Source: Symsagittifera roscoffensis
Taxonomy: Eukaryota; Xenacoelomorpha; Acoela; Convolutidae
Assembly (NCBI RefSeq): GCF_963678635.1
Contig: NC_087070.1
Coordinates: 5,304,539-5,368,538 of the forward strand
DNA: 64,000 nt
Direction of reading: 5' to 3'
Each line of letters starts with the position of its first letter. The first letter of the stretch is position 1. A model generated the notes under the pieces. It saw only the letters and a program-made list of their open reading frames with translations, was not told the origin of the DNA and ran no database searches. The position numbers and the translations under genes are program-made. Shown piece after piece: positions 51,792 to 63,834 of the stretch.

Positions 51792-53802
51792 AGCTTAAAT
51801 TTTGGATGGCTCTTCGGCTTTGGGATTTCCAGGAATCTTTTTCATTGGCTCCTGAGCCTCTGCTTTATCTTTCAACCAGTTTTTAACTTATTTAGGATCC
51901 GCGCGTGACTACAATTTTCTCAGGTTTGGTAGTATTTTCGGAAGAGCTCGGTTTTACAAAGGGATGCTTTTCAAATCCTCTTCATAGTCAAGAAACCTAA
52001 AGACAGCCACTAGACTTGAAATGGTCATCAAAAAACTGATGATGTTCTCAGAATTGAGCATTCGGATTTGCGGAAAACTGAAAAACTTATCAAGGTGGGC
52101 CGTAATTACGTTTTGTGGCTGGCCAAATTTTCTCTCTAAATTTTTCAGAGCATCCTTATACATTCTTCTTTTGTATGCGAACTCTGCAAGGGCTGACTTA
52201 GTTGTTCCAGTGACTAGGGTTTTAAAATAAGTTAATTTCACAAAATCGCTTATGGACGCTGCGTCTACAGTACTGCAAAACTGGCCAAACCATTCGTGCC
52301 ATTGGAGCGGGTTGCCATCGTACTGGGCCAACTTCAAGGGGATCCTTCTTTGAGACTGACAAAAATTGGACAAAGTTATTTAGTGTCACGGCTTGCGAAT
52401 GAGAAGCTGGTTGCAGCGAAGGCAATATGTTAAAAGGATTGCTGAAAAATGTTGCTGCTGATATACGTAAGTGTTTTCAGCTGATGCGTCGTGATTGGGA
52501 AACCTATAGTAAACGGTCCCGCCACTTGATACGGGCGAGAATTGTTGCTGAGATTTTGGCGTTACGGATGAAAAAACCAACTGATGGGTTCGTGTTGGCA
52601 TCACGTGTTACCCCAGTGATACATTGGGCGACTGCTGGTGTCCAATGGGACATTAGTGGCATATTCGGTTGACTAAGGACCGCAGACTGTCCGCTAACGG
52701 TTTATTCGCTGACGCAGGGTTGCTATAAACAATATGTGATCGCAAATTTTGATTTCCGCATATTAAATTTGCAGGTTTTTGTGAAAAAATGGTATGAAGG
52801 GTTTATCCAGATTATTGACTGGAGATGGAGGGCAAGTTTCCAACAGCTCGAGATTTGTTACTAAAGTTGTTAACGGAGATATGTTGTATGGAAGTCGAAG
52901 GATGGGGTACAGAGAAGTAACAGCATACCAGAGTAATGGTAGCTGCTGTTAAAGCTAGAATATAAAAAGACAATGTATTGGTTTCGTTAGGAGCAGCATT
53001 ATTTGAAATAGGCAATGACTGCGTTTCGTGCTCAGGATTAGTGGATACAGCGTGCTTGGTTCCATTGCCATCGCTGAAGGGAACGGTTAGTTGATTGAGG
53101 TAACCTTGTAGATCACAACCAAGAGTCTGACTCGGTGACAATGGCCGAGGTAAATTTCCCGCTGTGGACACGTTTTGTGTTGATGCGAACCACTTTCTGT
53201 ATTTATACAGGTTGCAAGCTTCGAAGAAGATGGAACCATCCGGTCCTTTTTGATTTTCTAGTGCGTGATTAACCCAATCGTTTACCCTGTCAGAACGACA
53301 ATCAACCGGATACGCCAGCTCGAGATGCTGGTTGATTTCAGCCTCTTTGAGACATTCAGTTTCAAAAATTTTTGCTTTAGCTACTTTAATACGATTTTCT
53401 TCGCTTAGCCGCTCCATTTCATGTCGACTTTTTCCCTTTGTAAACAAAATGTTTGCTCTTGACGGTCAACTTCAAATTTAGTTTCCTGCTGTTTTCGTTC
53501 TATTTCAATCTAATGCTGTTGCTCTTCGATTATTGCTTCCTGTTGTTTTTGTCCTATGGTTGCTTCGTGTTGTTTTTTTGAATTCTTCTCGCTTCTCGTT
53601 TCATCTTAACTAGGAGCAGTTTTTTGCGGCACTCACGGGAAGACAATGATATCATTGAGCTTTGCTTTCTGAATTTTGCCGACTTCGATGAAGCTTTTGA
53701 ACGACTAGTTTTACTGACGCAGACATCTGAAACCCAATTTGATTCCATATGAGCGCGAGCTTTACCGGTTTCTTTAATTGTCCTATCCCACAATGCAGCC
53801 AA
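51792..53802 (-). pseudogene. BEL Gag (coiled coil, DUF1759-type capsid)
   Basis: It starts at 53802 with basic Ser/Lys-rich sequence (SRSKASSKSAKFRK), then a Gln/Glu coiled coil (about 53560-53450), an NDWVNHALENQ region, and, after frame changes near 52812 and 52400, the DUF1759-type capsid. The last is open at 52373-51954, with LKLAQYDGNPLQWHEWFGQF, KLTYFKTLVTGTTKSALAEF and ALKNLERKFGQPQNVITAHL. An unusual hydrophobic stretch (FYILALTAATITLVCCYF, about 52960-52905) lies in the linker and could be a membrane segment. The Gag continues, interrupted by the LINE fragment, into the zinc knuckles. Confidence 0.8.
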
Positions 53803-54463
53803 CTATAGTAATTATCAATTTATAGTTGATCCGTTTTATTAGCTAATATCACAATTTTATCATTCTTAGTTAAATCTTTTTCGAGAATACTCTAGCGAAT
53901 TTAATTAAGGCTTATAGTTAATTTTTCTAATTGGCCACTCTAAGCTTTCATTTATGCGACATGCGACTGCGAACTAGGGAAAGCTCAATTTCTAGAGTTG
54001 CTTTACTGTTCATCAATCGTCGATATTCTAACTTATGTTTTTCTGCCTTTTTTATAATTATAAACTTGCTCATTTCTACTCAACTGCTCAACTGCTCAGT
54101 TTGAGAAAAAAAGGAATAATTAAATTAAGACCTTAATTTTAGAATCAATATATTATATTATGACTCATTAAACAAAATCACACATTAGAAAAGCACTTTA
54201 CTTAGCTCCTAGTTGCTGCTCAGCCATTTTTCTGTTTTGATTACCTTGCCGCTTGCGTTTTCCTGGCTTAGAAGTATTTTTCTTTGAAATAAAATTCTTC
54301 AAATCACTGCTACAACGTGTAAGGATCGTAAACATCTAAAGAGGGATCCTGATAAAGTTGTAACTATTTTTGCCCTAACTCAGTGAAATTCCGCTTCCTT
54401 CTAAATATCAAGTCTGTTACTATAATACCCAGAATAATCAGTATACCTGACTCCTCCAACTTA
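53803..54463. other. BEL leader region between the SGNH-like ORF and gag
   Basis: AT-rich sequence without a long frame. The first 150 bases beyond the SGNH-like frame (to about 54235) still read as a Lys/Arg-rich tail (SKPGKRKRQG) in broken frames. Confidence 0.5.
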
Positions 54464-54834
54464 CTATAAATATCTTTCGAGCCTTCGTGCTACTTTACAG
54501 TAAGCGGTTGCATAAATATTATGTTTATAGTTTAAAAGAAACTTCTTAAAATGGTTAGGAGATAATGCTTTAATGTTATTATTAGGGTGTCGACTAATAG
54601 GACTATTACAGGCGTCGTGCCAAATAGCAATGTCGTTTCGAATGTACAGATAGTGATCAAGTTGATACTGACAAGTCTTACGGACATTTACGGGGTTGAA
54701 ACCTAACCCGGGAATGGCTATGCTTTTGACATGCACGCTTTTGAGAAGCGGGCGAAAGTAATTTCAAAGCGGGTGCACCAAGCTAGCAGCTAGTATGAAC
54801 ATTAGAATTTTTTCGAAAACTTTTTTCGAAAATT
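54464..54834 (-). pseudogene. SGNH-like ORF upstream of BEL gag, decayed
   Basis: Read from 54834: ILAASLVHPL (a possible block I with Ser), then KSIAIPGLGFNPVNVRKTCQ (the Gly block), and DIAIWHDACNSPISRHPNNN with hydrophobic strand, His-Asp and an NNSI/SRH-type loop. This arrangement is known to me from SGNH-type ORFs carried by some retroelements. ATYCK-like and LEESGILIILGIIVTDLI pieces follow after the TAA near 54464, with a Lys-rich tail. The exact family is uncertain, and the start is not defined. It lies between leader repeats and gag, in the element's sense. Confidence 0.4.
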
Positions 54835-55389
54835 TTTTTTACTTTTTCATCCAACGCTTCAAGTTGCATGGTTAATTTGATTCGTTTGTGACATTTTGAG
54901 TTCCTTGCCAATTTCTTGCTTGAAAATCCAAAATTTGGGCAAAAAAAACTTGACTTGGTCATTCACATTAATTATTTATGAAACTAGGCGCTTTACTGAA
55001 TAATTTCCTAAAAACTTAAAAACTCTTAATTTTTTTAAAATTTTTGGTCTTCTTTTTTGATTGAGTGTACATATACAATATTAGGATAACGTAATTAGGG
55101 TTTTTGAGGCCGGTTTATCCCAAAGCTCACAGAAAATTTTCTGATCAGGTTTTGGTACCGAGAAAAATTGGGGGTTACGATTTTGTCATCAAAAAACCTG
55201 GTATCAGAATTTAAAGCATCAAGTAAACAAGTTAGCACAAATGGATAAAGTTTCGTTTTTTTTAGACTTACAAGTTTTGTAGATGTGTTCACCGGTAGAT
55301 TCCAAAATCCACAGATAACTTCGGGTGCAGAGAAAAAATGGATGTCAACAATCCACAATCAGGATACTTGAAAAAGCCTCCCTTACTCC
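54835..55389. other. BEL leader, AT-rich part
   Basis: A minus-strand frame (55358-55095) without family character is the only open stretch. Nothing else is recognised. Confidence 0.45.
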
Positions 55390-55944
55390 TAACTGGTACG
55401 TTTTGGTTAATTGGGTCCTTTCGGCCAATTGGTTCGTTTCGGCCAATTGGCCACCTTCGGACAACTTTCGATTAGTTGCACACTTTCGGCCAATTTAGAC
55501 ACTTTCGTGCAACTTTCGGCTAATTGCATACTTCTGCGAATTGGGTCGTTTGGGCAAATTTCGGCTTATTGCAGACTTTCGGCCAATTGGGTCTTTTGGG
55601 CAACTTTCAGCTGATTGCACACTTTTGGCCAATTGAGTCGTTTGGGCTACTTTTGGCTAATTGGACACTTTCGGCCAATTGGTCACGTTCGGCTAATTCA
55701 GACACTTTTGGGCAATTGGGTCGTTTGGGCATTTTTCGGTTGATTGCCCACTTTCAGCCAATTGGTCACGTTCGGCTAATTTCGACACTTTCGGGCAATT
55801 GGGTTCGAGAATATTGTCCAAGAATATCGTCCGTGTCGTTCCGGCCAATTGGGTCCACGGATACCGTCCGGGTCGTTTCGGTAATTTGGGTCCACCAATA
55901 TTGTGCGGGTCGTTTCGGCCAATTGGGTCCACTACTATTGTCCA
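55390..55944. repeat. Degenerate CCAATTGGCCGAA tandem repeats in the BEL leader
   Basis: The motif 'ttcggccaattgg' and variants recur about fifteen times at 20-60 bp spacing. Near the PBS the unit lengthens (ccaattgggtcca...gtccgggtcgtttcgg, about 55840-55940). The location between PBS and coding region makes it part of the element RNA. Confidence 0.8.
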
Positions 55945-55957
55945 GGTCGGCGAACCA
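55945..55957 (-). other. BEL primer binding site
   Basis: TGGTTCGCCGACC on the minus strand begins three bases after the 5' LTR and with the TGG that pairs with a tRNA CCA end. I cannot name the tRNA. Confidence 0.65.
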
Positions 55958-55960
55958 AAA

Positions 55961-56265
55961 TGTGGTTCACTCTCGTATCCTGTAAGACTCGGGATCTAAA
56001 AAACCTGCTTCAGCATCTGTAATTTATTGGCAATTTTGAACAGATAAACATGAAATTATATAAAATCTGAAAACAAATAGGTATAAATTTTCCGGTTAAC
56101 TTGATATCAAACGTTCTCAACAATCTCAAAATCTGTAAACATTTCTCATGGCAAACTGATTTTAATAGGACAAACCAGTAGTTTCAAGGCATTTTGTCGA
56201 AGAAAAACTAAGTTAACATTTTTGACTTTCGTGCCATGAAGACGTCATTAATTTAAGCGCGAACA
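55961..56265 (-). repeat. BEL 5' LTR (305 bp)
   Basis: Starts TGTTCGCGCTTAAATTAATG and ends ...GAACCACA on the minus strand. It contains a TATATAA-type motif (about 56052-56060) and AATAAA (about 56021-56027), in the right order for an LTR promoter and poly(A) signal. Confidence 0.9.
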
Positions 56266-56530
56266 GCAAACTTTGTATCAACTTTTGCACTATTTTTCAG
56301 AGCTTTTTAGTGTACCTACTAGGAAATTAAAAGATGTTTCTGCAATATATATGTTTAAAAAAAATAACTTTGGCGTGGTTTTTGAGTTAATAATTTTTTG
56401 TCAAAGGGGGCCAACAACTCGTAGCAGTTTTTGTATCATTACTTTTGAAGCACTCAAAACTTTTGGGAGCCTTTTGTTGAGCTCAAAAGAATACCCCATT
56501 GAGACCGGCCCTCTCATTGCTTGGTTGCTT

Positions 56531-57480
56531 CTTTTCTAACTTGAAAAAAGTTCTTTCTAAAGTTTATGAGAAAATTGAGGACGCAAACATCGATATAAAC
56601 TCATTAGAAGCTAGAAAAACCTTAGAGAGCAATAGCTTTGAGCCCAATAAAATTGTATCTAGATGTGAAGGGTTGTAGAAGAGATATGAAGAGTTGTAGA
56701 ATTTGGAGAGTTATCTAGATCTAGAAATAAATCTCTAGATGCGAAGAGTTTGTATACATCCTTACCACTGAAAAAAGCAATAAATATAGCTTTTAGAAAA
56801 TTGTATGGGCCAGTTGGACTACCATCAGTGGCTATGAAAACCATGAAGAGACTGTTGAACATAGCAGTGCGTCAAGTCCATTTCATGTGCAAACAAACAT
56901 GGTGCGTTCAAAAAGATGGTTTTGCATTGGGTGCATCTCTTACCATAACTTCAGCAAATCTGTTGCAGAAGTGGTACGAAGCGGCAGAAGTGGTAATGAA
57001 GGGCATTGCTCAATGCTGTATGCCGGAAAAGCATCTTCATGGAAAATATTCCGAATGAAAAAAGACAGTTACGTACGGATCAAAAAGTGTAGATTGTAAA
57101 AGCCGTTTGAACTGATATCACATAAAATGCGGTGATCTATTAGATGATGAGTACCGACTTATAGGTGAAAACGTCTGGACTGTAGTAATTTCATCGCCAT
57201 AAGGGAGGAAAGTATATCAGTGCAGCAAGCTAAACTTTTTCTCCGTTACGTTGATGATACAGTGAGAGCAGTGAAGCATGATCGTGAAGAGGTGCTGCGG
57301 GCAGCAAACTCACTAAATCCAAATTAACACTTCACAATAAAAACGCAGAATACATCTGGAAAGCTGGCAACTACTATTGACAAAAACTGGAAAATCAACT
57401 GGGCATCGTACCAGAAATCAACAGATTCAGATACCATCCTAAATTTTAAAAACTACGCCCCCTCAGTGCAAGAACAAAGT
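56531..57480 (+). pseudogene. Penelope-like element reverse transcriptase fragment
   Basis: Plus-strand pieces in order: KVYEKIEDANIDINSLEARK (helical N-terminus), the LYTSLPLKKAINIAF block (about 56750; compare the 'LFTNVPL.EA' block of Penelope RTs), TWCVQKDGFALGASLT (Q.DG.AMGS block), LFLRYVDDT (YVDD at 57247-57258, other frame) and finally YQKSTDSDTILNF. The order and wording of the blocks are those of Penelope-like RTs. Several frame breaks occur between 57060 and 57230. No GIY-YIG endonuclease is seen downstream. The BEL element lies immediately to the left. Confidence 0.7.
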
Positions 57481-58199
57481 GATCGAAGAAAATTTTCACT
57501 ATGTTTTCCGCAGTATTAAAATTAGAGAAAAAAAATGTACAGAATTCTCAACCATAAGGCCCTGATTGATGAGCCCAATTTGTCTTCTCGCTTGCATTGG
57601 ATATCGATATTTTACTAAATGTTCTAGGAAGCTCTTTTTACGTTGAACGATCTTTTTGAAGCATCGCCAGGCCGCCCGCAGCATTAGTGTAACTAACGTT
57701 TTCTTATAAAAGGCAGTTTGAATAAACTCAAAAAAAATTATTCTGCTTTTTTAGTTCCTAGAGCTTGCATGATGTCCGCGCTGTTTTGGGATCGTTAAAT
57801 GTAGATGCTAAAATTGAAACATTTTTCAGGAGAATGGGAATTGATGAAATTTCAAAGGTAAAAGTCGGAGGCGGGGGATCGGAGGGGAGATGAAAGAATC
57901 TTATACGGAAACTAAAATTGATAGTCAATAGTTTTTTTCTACTAATGCGAAGAAAAATAACTTAAGCTGAGAGATGAAACCCCTTAGAGTTTGTGCGAAT
58001 TCTAAAATGCCCTAGGTGGTTTCTGACAACTAATTATAATGTTTCCATTGCTTTCAATTAAACATTTCTTTTTCTCCAGCTGGAAAGCGTGAAGTTTTAA
58101 ACAAGCAAGAACTTCACAAATTAATTTTTTTAGCAGGTTAAGAAACCACGCGTGAGTTATATGATACACAAAACATACGGCTAGCAGAGACAATGAGGA
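57481..58199. other. AT-rich DNA between Penelope-like and LINE fragments
   Basis: A minus-strand frame (57684-57499) without family features. I see no terminal repeats that would define the end of the Penelope-like element. Confidence 0.45.
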
Positions 58200-59540
58200 T
58201 ACATATTCTTAAATCTTTCCAATTTTTTTTCACAAAGTATCAGATCTTTACCCCGAAACGTTGAAGATTTTGAATAAGAAATAGAGCCGTTGGCCCAACG
58301 TCCACATATCATCTGCTTAACTGAAAGCTGGCTAAGAAAAATTATCTCTGGCAATGATGTCTTCCAAAATTGAGGATACAAACCTCTCTATACTTGCGTT
58401 AGTAACAATCGAAGAGGAGCTATCGGTTTATATGTCAACACCGGGGCAAACCAAAGGATACTAAAGCAAAAAAAAAAGATAACAATATTCAAATCTTGTC
58501 GGTTCTCATGAAATTTCGAATCACAAAATTGTAGCAACCTGTATTTTGTTTCAAGCAAAATACAATAAAACAACGATAGCTTTGGAACTCTGCAGTACTG
58601 TTTGGACAGATTAACGCTAGGGCTTGAAGCTGGACTCATAATTTGTGGTTAAATCAACATGAATTTCCTGTTAAATTTGGCAAAGTGAAAAAAAAAATTG
58701 GGGTTAAAATGATACGAAGCGGCATGTTGGAAAGCAAAACGTGTTGCCTCCCAACAAGAGTGACAGCACGCAGTAGCACACTGATTGAATTAGTTTTCTG
58801 TACACCCAGTTTCTTAACACAAGTTCTCAAAAGTTCAGTCTATGATCCCTTTAAAGTTCATTTTTATCTCAAAATTTCTGAAAAAAAAAGATGTTTCACA
58901 GAAAAAACTACTGCTGAAAACTGGAACAAGCAGAAAGAAAGGGAAAAAAGTGAGAAAGTGAGTTTTCCTTGCAGCATGAGTTTTTCAAATCTATGCAGTT
59001 AAGGAATCCTGAAGACCCGCAAACTTCTTCTTGGATTTTAGAAAATGTAAATTTAAATTTTATGAAGGCAGCTGATATTTTTTTTCCAAAGCTGGACGAA
59101 ACAGAAAAGCGTCCATGTATTGACAATAAGTGTGCAGTGAAAAATGCAGCTGCCAAAATGAGAAGGCTACGACAAAAATTTCTGAATGTTAAAACAGTGG
59201 ATGCCCGGAACAGATTTAGTTACCTAAGCAAAAAAGTCACAAACTTAATTATCCATAAAAAACCATCAAAATAAACAAAGGCTTGATTCTTTTTATAGAC
59301 AGAAATTTTTTTCAGAAGTTTTAACGAAATGAGAGGTACAATGAAGAACATCAAGTCACTCAATCTTTCTGACAAGGACGCTGAGTTTTTTAACGAATAC
59401 TTAGCAAACATTGGCGCCAGGACTGCACAAAGCAATCCAACTTGCATTATAAGTAAGGTTATCCGTCAGCAGCAATCTTTGTTTTAGAGAAATTGTTGAT
59501 TTCTTTGATTTTATTGAAGTAATGGAAAAACAATAAATTA
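58200..59540 (+). pseudogene. LINE (APE-type) endonuclease and EN-RT linker, decayed
   Basis: The plus-strand frames give RPHIICLTESWL (TE-S/T-W block, about 58300), NNRRGAIGLYVNTG (about 58405), LIICGDFNTNF-type sequence (GDFN block, about 58635), TRVTARSSTLIELVF (58758-58802) and SSVYDPFKVHFYL (58830-58870, the SDH block with the His changed). These are the endonuclease blocks of jockey/CR1-like LINEs in order. The linker follows: RMRRLRQKFLNVKT-type sequence and LSDKDAEFFNEYLANIGA (about 59365-59420). The RT itself is not preserved. The endonuclease would nick target DNA. Confidence 0.75.
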
Positions 59541-60777
59541 AGGTGGTACAGATTGTTATGATATCAATACTGTTCTCGTCAACTTTTGTAAACTATACTA
59601 GCAGTTCCATTGACTGAAATTTTTACGAGGGCCTAACCTCAGGAATCTACCCAAACAATTTTAACATTGCAAAAATTTGAGCCAGTCGTTCCTATTTGGA
59701 AATTTGACCTTGAGAAAACGTTTAGTCTTGATTTTGGGGTGAAATTTAATATTTCAATCATTCGAATTGAACATATCATGCTCAAGTTTCTCGCGGCAAC
59801 TGAAAATACCAGAAAAATAAGATCAGAAGATTCGAGCTACAATCGCGGGAAAAAAGTCAAAAATAGCAGCGTGAAATTGCTATTCGCAATTTCCAATACA
59901 TAATTCGAGCGAGAGTAGAACTGTCTTATCCATGGCAGAAGACGGAAAGTGATCGCGGAGGAGAAGTAAATTAGAGTGGATCAGAGTGAACCTTTAATGG
60001 AAAGGTGGACAGCTGAAGCTGCCCATTGGTCCAGCCAGACCAAAAAATTGTTTCTAAAGTTAAAACTTACTTATTTCAAACTTCTCGAAATAAGGTCAAG
60101 GACCCAATCGATTCTAGAATTGCTTCAAAATTTAGTTAGTCAGTTCTAGAGATCGTGTCGGTATGTGAGTACCTAATTTAAGTTTCCTGTTTGTAATTTA
60201 TATTGTTATGTTGATTTAGGGAGAGTTTTTAGGTTGATCCATCTGAAATGGACCAAAGTACCATTGTCTAAAAAAAGTAACTATACATAAGGTTCCGATC
60301 CTGTTTTTAACGGCGTTCGCGTATTTTGGGTATTTTGAGAACTGAGTATGGGGGAATTCTTATTTTCAAAGTACCATTGTCTAAAAAAAGTAACTATACA
60401 TAAGGTTCCGATCCTGTTTTTAACGGCGTTCGCGTATTTTGGGTATTTTGAGAACTGAGTTGGGGTATCTTGGTAGTACTTAAGCTGTAACGCGGGTTCT
60501 AAGCTGTAACGCGGGTTTTAGTCTCAAGTCGCAATTGAACCGAATTGGCTCCGACCGCTTGAGGTAGAAAAACACAAGAGATAGTGTCCCTGATTGTTGT
60601 GCCAATGGTTATAGGGCGTGTTTTTCTTTAACCTCATATGTGATTTAGGTAGGCGACTATTACATAGTGTTTTTATGGAGCTCCAGGGTGTTTTTACGAC
60701 ATCAAGACTACGGGATCAAAACCACATGACACAGCTCCGGGCTACATGCCCATTCTAGAGTACCAGTGGTACAGTTC
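58601..60777 (+). repeat. LINE-derived repeat unit 1
   Basis: Matches 61768-63829 with an offset of about 3166. It starts inside the LINE endonuclease and ends in 'ggtggtacagttc'-type sequence. It differs from unit 2 by continuing upstream into genuine endonuclease sequence (58200-58600) and by a 112-bp tandem duplication at 60255-60462. Confidence 0.85.
60255..60462 (+). repeat. 112-bp tandem duplication
   Basis: The unit beginning caaagtaccattgtct runs 60255-60366 and repeats almost perfectly from 60367 to about 60462. Unit 2 (63416 on) has it once. A 19-bp 'taagctgtaacgcgggttc' duplication follows at about 60482-60520. Confidence 0.9.
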
Positions 60778-61600
60778 AACGGGAACGTGTCCACCTTCTG
60801 GTTGTACCGTGTTGGCTTTTTAAGAAAATTTGAGAAAATTTCTCTATGCGCTTACCGAAACGAGGCCTAGCTAACCGAGTAAAGAGGGCAACAAGGGGGA
60901 CAAAAAAACGCGTAAAAGACAAAAAGCGAAACAAAAAAAAATAAAAAAGATTAGAAAGGAACAAAAAAAGATGAAGACTCAAAACGACAGTGGCTTTGAC
61001 TTCCAAATTAGGTGGATCAAACCTTTATGTTAATTAAAATAGTATAACCATACTGTTTTCCAATAAGACCGATCGTCTCGATCAAATCAGCAACGTTGTA
61101 CAGGCGCCCAAGTGCGGGGCGTTGTAAGGTTTTCAGATAACTTGTGACATTAGAAGTAACTGGAAGACTTGACTGGAACAGGTGACTAGCCCAGGGGAAA
61201 GTGTGACCAACCAGCAGGTGATCAAACAGCGGTGTGATCAAAGCAGAACAGAGCAATAGGAGGAAAGTACTCAGAGGCATTCTGTTTGGTCAACCGGGTA
61301 TCGCTAAAATCCACTTTACTTTAAAGAAAATAAGTGTAAGCTTGAATAAGCGGATACCCACTGTTTTGAGGAAATGTTTTTATTTGAGCAGAGTTTGGAA
61401 ACAGGTTCTACGGACTTTCTCTCGGAGGTTTAGCACCCATTGCGCTTAAAGGTAAATTTCGACTTAAGTGGGGGCTAAATAGGGGGTCGGTTAGAAGGGG
61501 GGCTGGTTAAGATAGAGGTTGGCGGTACAAAATTGTAAAAAGGAGGGACACATTATAGTAACTATACAATCGATATCGTCAATTTGGTTACATTAGTGGA
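60778..61600. other. Spacer between LINE-derived repeat units
   Basis: Present once. It contains A-rich 'acaaaaaaaa' tracts and short frames without family character on both strands (minus 61280-61017 is the longest). Nothing recognisable. Confidence 0.5.
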
Positions 61601-63834
61601 CCCAGAGTCTAGAACGATCCATCTATAGACTCAGAACAAGGGTTGCAACGCGAGGAGATCCAAATTTAAGATCGAATTAAGGCAAGTAACATGGTCGGAT
61701 CGGGTGGGGGGGATCGAAATAGACACCTTTTGGAACCCAAAAAGAGAATACCCCCTAAGACCGCTAGTTTGGATGGATTAACGCTAGGGCTTGAAGCTGG
61801 ACTCATAATTTGTGGTGACTTCAACACGAATTTCCTGTTATTTTTGGCAAAGTGAAAAAAAAAATTGGGTTTATTTAGATAGAAAGCGGCATCTTAGAAA
61901 GCAACACGTGTTGCCTCCCAACAAGAGTGACAGCACGCAGTAGCACACTGACTGAATTAGTTTTCTGTACATCATGTTTCTTAACAAAAATTCTCAAAAA
62001 TTCAGTCTCTGATCACTTTAAAGTTCATTTTTATGCCGAAATTTCTGAAAAAGTTTGTTTCACAGAAAAAACTACTGCTGAAAATTGGAACAAGCAGGAA
62101 AAAAGGGAAAAAGTGAGAAACTGAATTATTCCTTGCAGCATGTGGTTTTCAAATCTATGCAGTTGAGGAATCGTGAAGACCCGCAAACTTCTTCTCGTAT
62201 TTTAGAAAAGTTAAGTTTGATTTTTATGAATGCTGTTGATACTTTTTTCCAAAGCTGGAAGAAACAGAAAAGCGTCCATATATTGACAATAAAGTGAAAA
62301 TTGCAGCTGCCAGAATGAGAAGGTTACGACAAAAAATTCTGAATGTTAAAACAGTGGATGTCCGGAACAGATTCAGTTACCTAAGCAAATATAGCACAAA
62401 CCTACTTATCCATAAAAAAATCATCAAAATAAACAAAGGCTTGATTCTACTTCTAGAACGAAATTTTTCAAAAGTCTTAACAAAATGAGAGGTACAATGA
62501 AGAATTTCAAGTCACTCAATCTTTCTGACGAGGACGCTGAGCTTTTTAACGAATACTTAGCAAACATTGGCGCCAGAATTGCACAAGGCAGTCCAACTTG
62601 CATTATAAGTAAGGTTATCCGTCAGCAGCAATCTTTGTTTTTGAGAAAATGTGGATTTCATTGATTTCAATAAAGTAATGGAAAAACAATTAATAAAGGT
62701 AGTACACATTGTTATGATATCAATACTGTTCTCGTCAAAATTTTGTAAACTATACTATCAGTTTCCTTGACTGAAATTTTAACGAGTGCCCAACTTCAGA
62801 AATCTACCCAAACAAATTTAACATTGCTAAAAATTGTGCCAGTCGGTCATATTTAGAAGCTTGACCTTGAGAAAACGTTTAGTCTTGATTTTGGGGTGAA
62901 ATTCAAATTTTCAATCATTGGAATTGAACATGTCATGCTCAAGTTTCTCGCGACAACTGAAAATACCAGAAAAACAAGATCAGAAGATTCGAGCTATAAT
63001 CGCGGGAAAGTAGTCCAAAAAAGCAGCGGGAAATTGCTATTCGTAATTTCCAATACATAATTCGAACGAGAGTATAGCTGTATTATCCTTGGCAGAAGAC
63101 GGAAAGTGATCGCGAGTGGAGGAGAAGTAAATTAGAGTGGATCAGAATGAACCTTCGGTGAAAAGGTGGACAGCTGAAGCTGCCCATTGGTCCAGCCAGA
63201 CCAAAAAATTGTTTCTAAAGTTAAAACTTACTTATTTCCAATTTCTCGAATTAAACTCAATTACCCAATCGATTCTAGAGTTGCTTTAAAATTTAGTTAC
63301 TCAACTCTAGAGGTCGTTTCGGTATGTGAGTACCTAATTTAAGTTTCTTGAGTGTAATTTATATTGTTATGTTGATTTAGGGAGAATTTCTAGGTTGATC
63401 CATCTGAAATGGTTCAAAGGTCCACTGTCTAATAAAAAATAAATATACTTAAGGTTCCGAACCTGTTTTTAACAGCATTCGGGGATTTTGGGTAATTCGA
63501 GACCTGAGTATTGGGGCGTTCTTATTTTCTAGAGTGGGGGTTATCTTGGTAGTGACCTTTAAGCTGTAGCGCGGGTTTTAGTCTCATGTCGCAAGTGAAG
63601 CGAAATGGCTCCGACCGCTTGAGGTAGAACAACAAAAGAGATAGTGTCCCTGACTCTTGAGCCAATGCTTTTAGGGCCTATTTTTCTGTAACCTCATGTG
63701 TGACTTACGTAGTGTTACATAGTGTTTTTATGGCGCTCCTGGGTGTTTTTACGGCATCAAGACTACGGGACCAAACCCACATGACACAGTTCCGGGCTAA
63801 ACGCCCATTCTAGATTACCGGTGGTACAGTTCTA
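61601..63834 (+). repeat. LINE-derived tandem unit (2234 bp)
   Basis: Begins cccagagtctagaacgatcc. From 61768 it carries the truncated LINE endonuclease (GDFN block, RVTARSSTLTELVF at about 61930), linker (LSDEDAELFNEYLANIGA, about 62520-62580) and the RT-start piece. The next unit begins at 63835 with the same sequence. Frames are broken throughout. Confidence 0.85.

Larger units (their letters stand above)
45793..56265 (-). mobile_element. BEL/Pao LTR retrotransposon, complete but defective (10.5 kb)
   Basis: The element lies on the minus strand. Both LTRs begin TGTTCGCGCTTAA. The flanking pentamers GCAAG (45788-45792) and GCAAA (56266-56270) differ by one base and fit a 5-bp target duplication. 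The domain order from the 5' LTR is leader, SGNH-like ORF, Gag (DUF1759), zinc knuckles, protease, RT, RNase H, integrase with DUF5641 tail, polypurine tract. LTR divergence and many stops show an old copy. Confidence 0.9.

Noticed and set aside
52427..52672. Plus-strand 81-codon frame
   Set aside because: The opposite strand continues BEL Gag through this interval, so the frame is a shadow.
55411..55985. Two plus-strand frames of repetitive Gly/Leu/Phe-rich protein
   Set aside because: They are translations of the CCAATTGG leader repeats on the strand opposite to the element.
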